DNA of 64,000 nucleotides, taken from contig NC_065570.1 in assembly GCF_937616625.2 (NCBI RefSeq), positions 19,058,046 through 19,122,045 of the forward strand. Direction: 5' to 3'. Under the pieces are notes generated by a model. That model was not told where the DNA came from. It saw only the letters and a program-made list of their open reading frames with translations, and ran no database searches. Source of the DNA: Mercurialis annua (taxonomy: Eukaryota; Streptophyta; Magnoliopsida; Malpighiales; Euphorbiaceae). Positions 1 through 12,730 of the stretch are shown piece by piece (positions within the stretch are counted from its first letter, which is position 1; every line of letters begins with the position of its first letter). The translations under genes and the position numbers were made by a program.

Positions 1-560
1 AGCCAAACGTTTACAAACGTTACGAAACAAATCCAAACGTTTCACCTTTGTAGCAATTTAAGCCAAACGTTTACAAAGGTTACAAAACAAATCCAAACGT
101 TTCCCCTTTTTAGTGATTTAAGCCAAACGTTTACAAACGTTATGAAACAAATCCAAACGTTTCACCTTTGTAGCGATTTATGCCAAACGTTTACAAAGGT
201 TACAAAACAAATCCAAACGTTTCACCTTTTTAGCGATTTAAGCCGAACGTTTACAAACGTTACGAAACAAATCCAAACGTTTCCCCATTTTTAGCAATTT
301 AAGCCAAACGTTTCACCTTTTTAGTGATTTATGCCAAACGTTTACAAACGTTAGAAAACAAATCCAAACGTTTTCCTTAGCAATTTAAGCCAAGTATTTA
401 CAAACGTTACGAAACAAATCCAAACGTTTCACCTTCTTAGCGATTTAAACCAAGCGTTCACAAACGTTACGAAAAAATCCAAACGTTTAAAACATTACGA
501 AACAAATCCAAACGTTTCACCTTTTTAGTAGTTTAAGCCAAACGTTTACAAACGTTACGA
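1..560 (+). repeat. 60-bp satellite array, block A1 (forward)
   Basis: Tandem 60-bp monomers of the family that dominates the window; a monomer matching the apparent consensus is at 16741-16800. Each monomer carries three AAACGTT cores plus the landmarks CACCTTTTTAGCGA and TTTAAGCC. The block starts at the window edge, so its left limit is unknown. Several units here are shortened, for example around 480-515. Confidence 0.97.
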
Positions 561-1058
561 AACGTTGTAAACGTTTGGCTTAAATCGCTAAAAATGTTAA
601 ACGTTTAGATTTGTTTCGTATCAATTGTAAACGTTTGGATTTGTTTCATAACATTTGTAAACGATTCAATCACTAAAAAGGTGAAACATTTGGATTTGTT
701 TCGTAGCGTTTATAAATGTTTGGTTTAATTGCTAAAAAGCTGAATCACTTGGATTTGTGCCATAACGTTTGTAAACATTTGGCTTAAATCGCTAAAAAGG
801 TGAAATATTTGGAATTGTTTTGCAACAGTTGTGAACGTTTGTCTTAAATTGCTAAAAAGGCGAAACGTTTGGATTTGTTTCGTAACGTTCGTAAATGATT
901 GGCTTAAATCGCTAAAAAGGTGAAACGTTTGGATTTGTTTCGTTACGTTTGTCAACGTTTGGCTTAAATTGCTAAAAAGGTGAAACGTTTGGATTTGTTT
1001 CGTAACTTTTGTAAACGTTTGGCTTAAATTGCTAAAAAGATGAAACGTTTGGTTTTGT
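561..1058 (-). repeat. 60-bp satellite array, block A2 (inverted)
   Basis: The same monomers as the reverse complement, with landmarks TCGCTAAAAAGGTGAAACG and GGCTTAAA. The strand switch falls at about 556-566, inside the near-palindromic AAACGTTTACAAACGTT part of a monomer. Confidence 0.95.
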
Positions 1059-1137
1059 AAGGTTATGAAACAAAACCAAACGTTTAAAACTTTACGAAAC
1101 AAAACCAATTGTTTCACCTTTTTAGCAATTTAAGTCG
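1059..1137 (+). repeat. 60-bp satellite, single forward unit between inverted blocks
   Basis: About 80 bases read in the forward direction (a short unit, then a CACCTTTTTAGCAATTTAAG landmark) between two inverted blocks. Both edges are strand switches at AAACG-type motifs. Confidence 0.85.
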
Positions 1138-4100
1138 TAACGTTTATAATATTTGGCTTAAATCGGTAAAAAGGTGAAACGTTTGGATTTGTTTCATAAT
1201 GTTTGTAAACGTTTGGATTAAATTGAAACATTTGGATTTGTTTCGTATCGTTTGTAAACGTTTGGCTTAAATTGCTAAAAATATGAAACGTTTGGATTTG
1301 TTTCGTAACGTTTGTAAACGTTTGGCATAAATTGCTAAAAAGGTGAAACATTAAGATTTGTTTCATAACCTTAGTAAATGTTTCGCTTAAATCGCAAAAA
1401 AGGTGAAACGTTTGGATTTGTTTCGTAACGTTTGTAAACGTTTGGCTTAAACCGCTAAAGAGGTTAACCGTTTAGATTTGTTTTGTAACGTTTGTATACG
1501 TTTGGCTTAAATCACTAAAAAGGTGAAACGTTAGGATTTGTTCCGTAATGTTTGTAAACGTCTGGCTTAAATTGCTAAAAAGGTGAAACACTAGGAATTG
1601 ATTCATAACGTTTGTAAACGTTTATCTTGAATCGCTTAAAAGGTGAAACGCTTGAATTTGTTTCATAACGTTAGTAAACGTTTGGCTTAAATCGCTAAAA
1701 AGGGGAAAAATTTGGATTTGTTTCGTAACGTTTGTAAACGTTTGGCTTAAATTGCTAAAAACGGGAAACATTTGGTTTTGTTTTTAATGTTTTAAACGTT
1801 TGGCTTAAATAACTAAAATGGGGAAATGTTTGGATTTGTTTCATAACGTTTGTAAACGTTTGGCTCAAATCGCTAAAAAGGTGAAACTTTTGGATTTGTT
1901 TCGTAACGTTTGTCTCAAATCGCTAAAAAGGTGAAACTTTTGGATTTGTTTCGTAACGTTTGGCTTTAATTGCTAAAAAGGTGAAACGCTTGGATTTGTT
2001 TCGTAACGTTTGTAAAAGTTTGGCTTAAATCGCTAAAAATGTGAAACGTTTGGATTTGTTACGTAATGTTTGTAAATGTTTGGCTTAAATCGCTATAAAG
2101 GTGAAACGTTTGGTTTGGTTTCATAACGTTTGTAAAAGTTTGTCTTAAAATGCTAAATAGGTGAAACATTTGGATTTGTTACGTAATGTTTGTAAATGTT
2201 TGGCTTAAATCGCTATAAAGGTGAAACGTTTGGTTTTGTTTCGTAACTTTTTAAACGTTTGGTTTAATTTCGTAACGTTTTTAATTGTTTGTCTTCAATC
2301 TCTCAAAAGGTGAATCGTTTGGATTTGTTTTGTAACATTTGTAAATGTTCGGCTTAAATCGCTAAAATGGGGAAACACTTGGATTTGTTAGGTAACATTT
2401 GTAAACTTTTGGTTTTGTTTCGTAACGTTTGTAAGCGTTTGACTTCAATCGCTAACAAGGTTAAACGCTTGGATTTGTTTCGTAACGTTTTGAAATTTTT
2501 GGTTTTGTTTCTTAACCAAATGTTCGTAAACGTTTGGCTTAATCGCTAAAAAGGTGAAACGTTTGGTTTTGTTTCTTTACGTTTATAAACGTTTGGTTTT
2601 GTTTTGTAACGTTCGTTAACGTTTGGCTTCAATCGCTAAAAAGGTGAAACGTTTGGATTTGTTTTGTAACGTTTGTAAATGTTTGGCTTAAATTGCTAAA
2701 AAGGTGAAACGCTTGAATTTGTTTCGTAACACTTGGCTTAAATCGCTAAAAAACTGAAACGTTTGGATTTGTTTCGTAACGCTTTAAACGTTTGGTTTAA
2801 ATCGCTAAAATGGGCAAATGTTTGGATTTGTTTTATAACGTTTATAAATGTTTGGCTTAAATCGCTAAAAAGGTGAAATGTTTTGTTTTGTTTCTTAACT
2901 TTTGTAAACGTTTGTCTTAAATCGCTAAAAAGGCGAAACGTTTGGATTTGTTTCGTAACGTTTATAAACGTTTGGTTTTGTTTCGTAACGTTCATAAACG
3001 TTTGCCTTCAATCGCTAAAAAGGTGAAATGTTTGGATTTGTTTCGTAACGTTTGTAAACGTTTGGCTTAAATTTCTAAAAAGGTGAAATACTTGGATTTG
3101 TTTCGTAACGTTTGTAAACGTTTATCTTAAATCGTTAAAAAAGTGAAACGTTTGGATTTGTTTCGTAATGTTTTGAACGTTTGGTTTTGTTTCGCAACGT
3201 TTGTAAACGTTAGGCTTATATCGCTAAAAAGGTGAAACGTTTGGATTTGTTTCGTAACGTTTGTAAACGTTTGTCTTAAATCGCTAAAAAGGTGAAACAT
3301 TTGGATTTGTTTTGTAAAGTATGTAAACATTTGGCATAAATTGCTAAAAAGGTGAAATGTTTGGATTTAACTCGTAACATTTGTAAACGTTTGGCTTAAA
3401 TTTATAAACAGATGAAACATTTGATTTTGTTTCTTAACGTTTGTAAATGTTTCGATCAATCGATATAAACGTTTGGCTTAAATTGCTAAAAAGGTGAAAC
3501 TCTTGAATTTCTTCGTAATTTTTGTAAATGTTTGCTTTAAATCGCTAACAAAAGTGAAACGTTTTGATTTGTTTCGTAACAATTTAAACGTTAGGTTTTG
3601 TTTCGTAATGTTTTAAACGTTAGGTTTTGTTTCGTAACATTGTAAACGTTTGGCTTAAATTGCTTAAAAGGTAAAACGCTTGGATTTGTTTCGTAATATT
3701 GTAAACGTTTGGCTTAAATTGCTAAAAAGGTAAAACGCTTGGATTTGTTTCGTAATGTTTGTAAACGTTTGGCTTAAATTGCTAACAAGGTTAAACGTTT
3801 GGATATGTTTCGTAACGTTTGTAAACGTTTGGCTTAAATTGCTAAAACAGTAAAATGTTTGAATTTATTTAGTAATGTTTTAAATATTTGGTTTTGTTTC
3901 GTAACGTTTGTAAACATTTGGCTTAAATCGCTAAAAAGGTGAGACGTTTGGATTTGTTTCGTAATGTTTGTAAACGTTTTGTTTAAATCGCTAAAAAGAT
4001 GAAACGTTTGGTTTTGTTTCGTAAAGTTTGTAAACGTTTGGTTTTGTTTTGTAACGTTTATAAACGTTTGGATTAAATTGCTAAAACTGCGAAACGTTTG

Positions 4101-5558
4101 GATTTGTTTCGTAACGTTTGTAAACGTTTGGCTTGAATCGCTAAAATGGGGAAACGTTTGGATTTGTTTCGTAACGTTTGTAAACGTTTGGCTGAAATCG
4201 CTAAAAAAGTGAATCGTTTGGTTTTGTTTCGTAATGTTTGTAAACGTTTAGCTTAAATCGCTAAAAAGGTGAAACGTTTGGATTTTTTTCATAACCTTTG
4301 TAAAGGTTTGGCTTAAATGGCTAAATAGTTGAAACATTTCGATTTGTTTCGTAACGTTTGTAGACATTTGGCTTATATTGCTAAAAAGAGGAAATATTTG
4401 GATTTGTTTCGTACATTTGTAAATGTTTGGCTTAAATTGCTAAAAATTTGATACCTTTGGATTTGTTTCGTAACGTTTTAAACGTTTGGCTAAAATCGCT
4501 AAAAAGGTGAAACGTATGGATTTGTTTCGTAAAGTTTGTAAACGTTTGGTTTTGTTTCGTAACGTTTGTAAATGTTCGGGTTAAATTGCTAAAAAGGTGA
4601 AACGTTTGGTTTTGTTTCGTAACGTTTGTAAACGTTTGGCTTAAATCGCAAAAAAGGGTAAACGTTTGGATTTTTTTCGTAAAGTTTGTAAACATTTGGC
4701 TTAAATCTCTAAAAATGTGAAACGTTTTGTTTTATTCCGTAATGTTTGTAAACGTTTGGCTTAAATCGCTAAAAAGGTGAAATGTTTGGATTTGTTTCGT
4801 AACGTTTGTAAACATTTGGCTTAAATCGCTAAAAAGGTGAAACGTTTGGTTTTGTTTCGTAACGTTTGTAAATGTTTGGCTTTAATAGCTAAAACTATAA
4901 ACGTTTTGGTTTTGTTTCGTAACGTTTTTAAACGTTTGGCTTAAATCGCTAAAATGTGAAACGTTTGGATTTGTTTCGTAACGTTTGTAAACGTTTGGCT
5001 TAAATCGCTAGAAATGTGAAACATTTGGCTTTGTTCCGTAATGTTTGTAAATGTTTGGCTTAAATCACTAACGTTTGTATTTGTTTATAACGTTTTAAAC
5101 GTTTGGATTTGTTTCATAATGTTTGTAAACGTTCGGCTTAAATTGCTAAAAAGGTGAAACGCTTGGATTTGTTTCCTAACGTTTGTAAACGTTTGCCTTA
5201 AATCGCTAAAATGGTGAAAAGTTTGGATTTGTTTCGTAACGTTTGGCTTAAATCGCTAAAAAGGTGAAACGTTTGTTTTTGTTCCTTAACGTTTGTAAAC
5301 GTTTGGATTTATTTCATAACGTTTGTTTCGTAACGTTTTAAACGATTGGTTTTGTTTCGTAATGTTTGTAAAAAGTTTGATTTAAATCGCTAAAAAGGTG
5401 AAATATTGGATTTGTTTCGTAACGTTTGTAAACGTTTGGATTAAATTGCTAAAAAAGGTGAAACATTTGGATTGGCTTCGTAATTTTGCTTCAGAACGTT
5501 CGTAAACGATTGGCTTAAATTGCTAAAAAGGTGAAACGCTTGGATTTGTTTTGTAACG
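1138..5558 (-). repeat. 60-bp satellite array, block A3 (inverted)
   Basis: About 4.4 kb of reverse-complement monomers, more diverged than the forward arrays. Many units are shortened, for example around 1898-1965, 2255-2275, 3590-3640 and 5310-5345. The inversion ends at about 5556-5566, again at the ACGTTTACAAAC motif. No non-satellite insert was seen. Confidence 0.95.
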
Positions 5559-6914
5559 TTTACAAACAAACCCAAACTTTTAAAACGTTAAGAAACAAAT
5601 CTAAACGTTTTCCATTTTTAGCGATTTAAGCCAAACGCTTACAAACATTACGGAACAAATCCAAGCATTTGAGCTTTTTAGCAATTTATGCGAAACGTTT
5701 ACAAACCTTTCGAAACAAATCCGAACGTTTTGCCTTTTTAGCGGTTTAAGCCAAACGTTTAGAAATGTTACGTAACAAATCCAAACGTTTCACATTATTA
5801 GCGATTTATGCAAACGTTTACAAACGTTACGAAACAAATCCAAACGCTTACCAATTTTAGCGATTTCAGCCAAACGTTTACAAACGTTACGAAAGAAAAC
5901 CAAACGTTTACAAACTTTACGAAACAAATCCAAACGTTTCACCTTTTTAGTGATTTAAGCCAAACGTTTTAAACGTTACGAAAGAAATCCAAATGTTTCA
6001 CATTTTTTGCAATTTAAGCCAAACATTTATAAATGTTACGAAACAAAACCAAACGTTACGAAACAAATCCAAACGTTTCACATTTTTAGTGATTGAAGCC
6101 AAACGTTTACTAACGATATGAAACAAATCCAAACATTTTACCTTTTTAGAGATTTAGGCTAAACGTTCACAAACGTTACGTAACCAATCCAAACGTTTCA
6201 CTATTTTAGCGATTAAAGCCAAACGTTTACAAACGTTACGAAACAAAACCAAACGTTTCAAACGTTACGAAACAAATCCAAATGTTTCACTTTTTTAGCG
6301 TTGTAAGTCAAACGTTTATAAACATTACGAAAAAAATCAAATTGTTTCACCTTTTTAGCAATTTAAGCCAAACGTTTACAAACGTTACAAAAAAAATCCA
6401 AACATTTCACCTTTTTAGCGATTTAAGGCAAACGTTTACAAAGGTTATGAAAAAAACCCAAATGTGTCACCTTTTTAGCGATTTAAGCCAAAAGTTTACA
6501 AATGTTACGGAACAAAAACAAACGTTTCACATTTTTAGCGATCTGAGCCGAACGTTTACAAATGTTACGGAACAAAACCAAATGTTTCCCTTTTTTAGCG
6601 ATTTCAGCCGAACGTTTACAAACGTTACGGAGCAAAACCAAACGTCTCACATTTTTTAGCGATTTAAGCCGAATGTTTATAAACGTTACGAAACAAAACC
6701 AAACGTCTCACGTTTTTAGCGATTTAAGCCAAATGTTTGCAAACGTTACAAATCAAATCCAAACGTTTCACCTTTTTAGCGATTTAAGGAAAACATTTAC
6801 AAACGTTAAGAAACAAAACCAAACGTTTCACATTTTTTGCGATTTAAACCAAACGTTACAAAACAAATCCAAATGTTTCACCTTTTTAGAGATTTAAGCA
6901 AAACATTTACAAAC
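5559..6914 (+). repeat. 60-bp satellite array, block A4 (forward)
   Basis: Forward monomers up to the solo LTR insertion. The last five bases, GTTAT at 6915-6919, are the left copy of that insertion's target-site duplication. Long open frames here (for example 6282-6659) are a by-product of a 60-bp period, which is divisible by three. Confidence 0.96.
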
Positions 6915-6919
6915 GTTAT
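6915..6919. other. Target-site duplication, left copy (GTTAT)
   Basis: Five bases left of the solo LTR. The partner at 10056-10060 is GTTAC, one transition away. Five bases is the usual size for plant LTR-retrotransposon integrases. Confidence 0.75.
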
Positions 6920-7084
6920 TGTAATACCCCGTATATTTTTTGGTATTTTCCGACAAGTTTTCTGGTTGTGATTTGAGGTAAATTCGAAGTCTAGTGGTTT
7001 GATTCGTGTTGGTTCGTGGTTGAGTTGATTATGGTTGTTCATCCATTTCATAAAAATAAAAATAAATTATGATGTGCCTTTTCT

Positions 7085-7206
7085 CAAGGGTCTCGAACGA
7101 GACCCTTGAAATATGACTGGTCTCGTTCGAGACCACAAGGGTCTCGAACGAGACCCTGATAATTTCTTAAGGTCTCGTTCGAGATCAAGGGTCTCGAACG
7201 AGACCC
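7085..7206. repeat. Palindrome cluster in the solo LTR
   Basis: Four near-copies of a perfect inverted repeat built on GGTCTCGAACGAGACC, some extended to AAGGGTCTCGAACGAGACCC, in about 120 bases just upstream of the TATA-like box. Each could form a hairpin or bind a dimeric factor. The position suggests an LTR promoter element; function is inference. Confidence 0.85.
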
Positions 7207-7273
7207 TTTGATGTGTGCTGAAGGCACGATTGTGCTCCTATGAGGCACGATCTTTCCTCTGCTCTTTTCTCCC

Positions 7274-7280
7274 TATAATA
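7274..7280 (+). promoter_or_regulatory. TATA-like box of the solo LTR
   Basis: TATAATA in the context CCCTATAATAACG, followed about 90 bases later by a leader-like AAAACCCTAGCC at 7364. This would place the LTR transcription start near 7305-7315. Inference from position and motif only. Confidence 0.45.
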
Positions 7281-9324
7281 ACGCTGAAGCGTTAATTTCG
7301 ATTAATACCCAGCCCTATTTAATCACGTTGTTAGTCTATCTTTGTTCATCAGGCGATATTACCAAAACCCTAGCCGACATCTACTTCCTATTTCACTGAA
7401 ATCATACTCAGCAAATCCCTCAAAACCCTTTCATAATCTCGGTAAGAATTCATCTCTTTTACATTGTTTCTCAGTTTGTGTCTAAATCGACTTTATCGTT
7501 CCTAAGCTCGTTCTCATTCGTTTTAGCATCGTTTGGATAACCGTTTTGTCTCAGTTGTAGTAGACTCGGTCCTCTTCATCCTCTAACTTTCAGAATTGGT
7601 TTCGGTACGTTATCTTTTTCGTTATGTTCGCCGACATCTCATCGTTTCGTTTAATTTTCTGTTTTGAGTTCTAAATCGATGTCTTTGTATATCGGATCGT
7701 TCTTGTTCCTTGCTAGATCGAAATCAGAACCGTTTTATCCTAGAGATTGTAGACTCAATTGTCTACGATTCTACACCTTGTTTTTGTCAAACGGTATGTA
7801 TATTAATCCGCAATAGTCGTCGTCGTTTCATCGTTTATGTGTGTTATTGTTGATTCTGTTTTTAATAAGGTTTCTGCCGAATCCTAATCTATGTCTGGGC
7901 ATGATTTTCTTGTTGTGTGTTAATGATTTGTGTGGCTGCTGCAAGTCACTTTTGGATCCGTTGGGTCCCTATGTTACATTGCTTCAATGTCCTATCTCTG
8001 TGATTCATTGTTCGGTTGCCATTGATGTGACTCTATTCCTACTTATGTTATTGATATAACGATTAGGATTTTGTTAAGCCTTTAAGGTGTTCAATGTTAT
8101 AATTGTTAAAGAATTAAGAAGTTTGAATTATGGAAGTTGGTTTATGGTTTCTGTTTATGGAGTTTATGATATGAGATTTGGGTTGGGGAAGAAGGAGCTT
8201 TGGCGGGTATTTTTCCTTCAAATTTGTGTGATTGGCAAAAAGGGCCAACTTGATTATTCATTATTATGGAATTTAACAAATTAATCCCTTAAGTCACTTT
8301 TATGTTATTGGATTTGATATGAGATAGATGGCTAATTAGCCATTATGGCCATCAAGATTTTATGGTTTAAGTAATTACATCCCTCTAGCTATTTAACAAT
8401 TGATTTTGTTTTAAATAACTTTCGAATCTCGCTCTAATTTATAAATACGTGAATTGTGAACGATAAATATTTTCAACTTAAGTTATAGTTACTCGGGTAA
8501 TTATATTTGTTTTCGAATATTAAATTTGGCTAAATTACAGTTTAGCCCTTGAATGTTTTTTAAACTTAATTTAGTTAAATTTTTGATTAGTAACTTGGGT
8601 TACTTGAATTTTAAGTTATTGAGTTCCGTTTTAATTTTTGATTATTGTTTTAATCAAGTTGTTTCTATAATTATAAACTATGGTTTATAATTGGATATAA
8701 ATATATTTATATTATCAAATTATTTTATAAATATAAACTCGGGTTTATATTTGATAAACGTTTTGAGTCGGGTTAGACTTGGGTCACCCGACAAGTGAGA
8801 TTAGCTTGGTAGTTATCGGTAACTCGGCTAATCAACTATTTGGAAATTTATTATTATTTAATACCTATTTAAATAATATTTTATAAAATGGATTTTTAAA
8901 GCGAGAACTCAATAGACTTGTATTAATTGGGCATTTTAAATTATTTGGATATTGTGGTTGATCTGATTGGTTTTACCTTGACTTGTTGTTTGTGCTATTC
9001 TTATGTGGTGTCTAGTGCTCTATAGAGTTAGCGTTGTTTTAATAATTATTTATTTGTGTTTAGACTCGTCGACTGTTCGTGCTTTTTAGGCAAATCGAGT
9101 CTAGTTTGCTTGCCAGGAGTTTTCACGTGGATTAGCAAGCAGTGAGTTTGTACTTACTATTTACCGCTTTATTAAGTAAATTGTTATTTTAATATATAAA
9201 TATATAATGTATGTATATTTTGAACTGTTTTATTATTATGGCTTCTAGTTGGAACATGCTACCTAATGGGCATCATTAAGACTACGTGTGCACCGGTATT
9301 GATCTAGATAAGGTATGTGAAATG

Positions 9325-9455
9325 TGGTGGTAACTCGGTGTGAGCATAGCTCTCGGAACCAGTAGAGTAAGTCGGTGTAGCTCAGCTCTCGGGACTCTGG
9401 TTATGGATTAATAGTGGTCGGTGGTAACTCGGTGTAGCTCAGCTCTCGGGACTAG
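9325..9455 (+). repeat. Short tandem repeat in the solo LTR
   Basis: Three imperfect copies of a unit containing AACTCGGTGTAGCTCAGCTC followed by TCGGGACT, with the first copy reading TGAGCATAGCTCTCGGAACC. Spacing is about 40-60 bases. Some plant gypsy-type LTRs carry similar reiterated motifs. Confidence 0.8.
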
Positions 9456-10055
9456 GCCTATATGGATTATGGTTGTAATTAGTATTGTGGATTAGGGTTC
9501 CAACTATTATACTTAATGTTGTTATTGAATGTTTTAAACGGTTTTAAAGATTTTCCAATAGATAAATGTAAATAGTGGTATGAACTCATCTAAGTATATC
9601 TGACCCCGTTGTTTTCCTAATTTTTCCAGGGTTATGATATGAGCGAGTCAGCTGCTCTTCGATTCTTTATTTCCTCGGAGGTTTTAATTTATTTTATAAA
9701 GTTTATTAAACTTATTTTATTCTTAGACCGCAGTAGTAATTAGAAGTCTTATTTGTCTAACGCTTATTATCAGATTTAGTTCAATTGATATTTGTATCGT
9801 TTTAGCATTTTTATATTAACTTGGGTTAATATGTATTTATGCCATGTTTAAGACTCAGAGTTGGCTGAGAACTTTTAAAAAAATGTTGAATATTATAAAC
9901 TGGTAGAATTAGGCTGAAGTCTCGGTTGCCCCCGAGCATTGGTTTTCTTGCAGGTTTAACTAATTGTTGTTTCTCTGCAAGGCTAGCTACGGGTTTTGGT
10001 ACGACCATACCCATACCCTAGCGCCGGCCGCGATTCATGAAAATGGGTCGTGACA

Positions 10056-11713
10056 GTTACAAAACAAAACCAAACTCTACCTTTTTAGCGATTTAAGCCA
10101 AACGTTTACAAAAGTTTAAAACAAATCTAAACGTGTCGTCTTTTTAGCAATTTAAAAAAAACGTTTACAGACTTTATAAAACAAATTAAAACGTTTCACC
10201 TTTTTAGCAATTTAATCCAAACGTTTAACACGTTACGAAACAAATCCAAACGTTTCACCTTTTTAGTGATTTAAGCCCAACGTTTACAAACGTTACAAAA
10301 CAAATCCAAACGTAACGTTATGAAACAAATCCAAAAGTTTCCCCTTTTTAGCAATTTATGCCAAAAGTTTACAAACATTACGAAACAAATCCAAATGTTT
10401 TACCATTTTAGTGATTAAAGCCAAACGTTTACACACGTTACGAAACAAATCCAAACATTACGAAACAAATCCAAACGTTTAAAACGTTACGAAATAAATC
10501 CAAACGTTTCACATTTTTAGCAAATTAAGCCAAACGTTTCCAAACGTTGCGAAACAAATCCAAGCGTTTCACCTTTTTAGCGATTGAGCCAAACATACAA
10601 ACGTTACGAAACAAATACAAGCCAAATGTTTACAAACGTTACTGAAGAAATCCAAACGCTACACTTTTTTAGCGATTTAAGCCAAACGTTTATAAACGTT
10701 ACGGAACAAAAACAAACGTTTCACATTTTTAGCGATTTAAGCCAAACGTTTACAAACGTTACGAAACCAAACGAAACGTTTCACCTTTTTAGCGATTTAA
10801 GCCAAACGTTTATAAACGTTACAAAACAAATCAAAAAATTTCAACTTTTTAGCAATTTAAGCCAAATGTTTATATACATTACGAAACAAATCCAAACGTT
10901 TCCCCTTTTTAGCAATTTAAGCTAAACCTTTACAAATGTTACGAAACAAATCCAAACGTTTCACCTTTTTAGCGATTGAAGCCAAACGTTTACAAACACT
11001 ACGAAACAAATCCAAATGTTTCACCTTTTTAGCGATTTCAGCCAAACGTTTACAAACGTTACAAAACCAATCCAACCGTTTCGCCTTTTTAGCAATTTAA
11101 GCCAAACATTTACAAACGTTACCAAACAAAACTAAACGTTACATATTTTTAGCGATTTAAGCCAAACGTTTACAAACGTTACGATATAAATCCAAACGTT
11201 TCACCTTTTTAGTAAATTAAGCCAAACGTTTATAAATGTTACGAAACAAATCCAAAAGTTTCACCTTTTCCGAAATTTAAGCCAAACGTTTAAAAACGTT
11301 ACAAAACAATTCCAAAAGTTTAAAACGTTACGAAACAAATCCAAACGTTTCACCTTTATAGCGATTTAAGCAAAACGTTTACAAACGTTACAAAACAAAT
11401 CCAAACGTTTCACCTTTTTAGTGATTTAAACCAAACGTTTACAAACGTTACGAAACAAATCCAAGCGTTTTACCTTTTTAGCAATATAAGCCAAACGGTT
11501 ACAAAAGTTACGAGACAAAACAAAACGTTTCACATTTTTAGCGATTTAAGCCAAGCGTTTACAAACGTGACTGTATAAATCCAAACGTTTCATAATTTTC
11601 GCAATTTAAGCCAAATATTTACAAACGTTATGAAACAAATCCAAACGTTTCACCTTTTTAGCGATTTAAGACAAACGTTACAAAACAAATTCAAACGTTT
11701 AAAATGTAATGAA
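10056..11713 (+). repeat. 60-bp satellite array, block B (forward)
   Basis: About 1.66 kb of forward monomers between the solo LTR and the first CACTA element. GTTAC at 10056-10060 is the right target-site duplication of the LTR. GAA at 11711-11713 is the left target-site duplication of the CACTA element. No other insert was seen. Confidence 0.97.
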
Positions 11714-11741
11714 CACTACTAAAAAACAGTGAGTTTGTGAC
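11714..11741 (+). repeat. Left terminal inverted repeat of CACTA-1
   Basis: Begins CACTACTAAAAAACAG and continues into AGTTTGTGAC. It pairs with the reverse complement of 16180-16207, with two mismatches at positions 17-18. Confidence 0.93.
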
Positions 11742-12045
11742 AGAAATTTGTGACGGAAAATTTCGTCACTAATTTGTGACGGATTAGTGAGGGATTGATA
11801 TTTGTTGCGACGGAATTTCTGACGAAAAATCTTCACTAATTTGTGACGGATATATGACAGATTTGTGACGGATTTTAGTGACGGGTATATATTCCGTCAC
11901 AAATTCTTATTTTTGTGACGGAGAAGTGACGTCTTTGTCGGTCACAAATATTTGTGACGGACACAACCGCCACAACATATAGAATTGTGACTGCCCTTCA
12001 CAAATTCCGTCACAAATTGTGACGGAATTTGTGACGGAGGTTTAA
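11742..12045. repeat. Left subterminal repeat zone of CACTA-1
   Basis: More than a dozen copies of TTTGTGACGGA-like 11-mers in both orientations, some reading GTGACGG or CCGTCACAAA. By analogy with En/Spm these are transposase-binding sites. Mixed orientation would allow snap-back pairing. Confidence 0.88.
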
Positions 12046-12646
12046 TATTATACAGAGATTGCAGTCCGTATTTCTTAAATTACATTATTTTATCAAAAAG
12101 CCCTAGTTCTTCTCCTCGAAAATAATCCCTAACACTGCTCCTCCTCCATTGCCGCTTTAACTCAACAAATCCCTAACATCGTTTCGAAACAAATCGCTCA
12201 TATTTTTGTCTCCAGATATAATAATCTTCACTCATTTCTCTAATTGAAGCAGTTGAAGAGAAGCAATCAATTCACTGTTAATCTTCAGTCCTAATGAAAA
12301 ATATCCAGATTCTTAAATTGAATCAAAATCAATGGCAGAAGAAGAAGCCACTATTGTGGTAACTGAATCAATAGAGACATCAGTGGTATAGCAAATCATA
12401 ACCGTCTTCACCGTCATCGTCACAACACAGACATCAATTGAAGCCACAATCAAATCCAACACGGAAGCCGACACTGAGTCCACTTGCAATAACACTAACA
12501 AAAACGCCGGAGAACAAACTATGGCTATCAGCTCCAACAATTCATTAGCGGAGGCGGTTGAGTAAATCAAGAAAGGAGCCAAAAGCTTTGAATGAAAATG
12601 ATTACGGTGAAGCTGTTGAGTGCTTCAGCCGTGCTCTTGAAATCAG

Positions 12647-12730
12647 GTTAGGATTATAGTTTTAGTAATAAAAATTATAACTTTGTTTTTTTTTTCTGTG
12701 AAATGAATTTACTAAGTGTTATAATGTTAG
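12647..12730 (+). other. Retained intron 1 of the NASP fragment
   Basis: GT at 12647 and AG at 12729-12730, T-rich in the middle. Joining the flanks reads EIR then VTHYSELA in one frame, as in NASP proteins. Confidence 0.78.

Larger units (their letters stand above)
6920..10055 (+). mobile_element. Solo LTR, probable Ty3/gypsy type (3.1 kb)
   Basis: A 3136-bp block of non-satellite DNA inserted in the array. It begins TGTAATACCCCG and ends GGGTCGTGACA, giving TG...CA termini, and is flanked by GTTAT/GTTAC. No primer-binding site, gag-pol or second LTR is present, so this looks like a solo LTR left by recombination between two LTRs. Termini of the TGTAATACCCC...GGTCGTGACA kind are common in plant Ty3/gypsy LTRs, but assignment to a lineage is inference. 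It contains a palindrome cluster (7085-7206), a TATA-like box (7274-7280) and a tandem repeat (9325-9455). No convincing coding region: the few short open frames (7841-8059, 8087-8284, 9826-10014 on the - strand) match no family I know. The reverse complement of its end resembles the fragment at 50346. Confidence 0.82.

Noticed and set aside
2367..2549. Open frame on the strand opposite to the satellite orientation
   Set aside because: Same by-product of the 60-base period, read in antisense within the inverted block.
1..6914. Telomere-like or rDNA spacer repeats
   Set aside because: The monomer contains no TTTAGGG array and no rRNA gene is near.
7841..8284. Two short hydrophobic open frames in the solo LTR
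   Set aside because: No recognised domain; they sit in LTR sequence without a coding signature.
12313..12582. 89-codon frame on the - strand
   Set aside because: It is antisense to the first exon of the NASP fragment, with a low-complexity hydrophobic translation and no family match.
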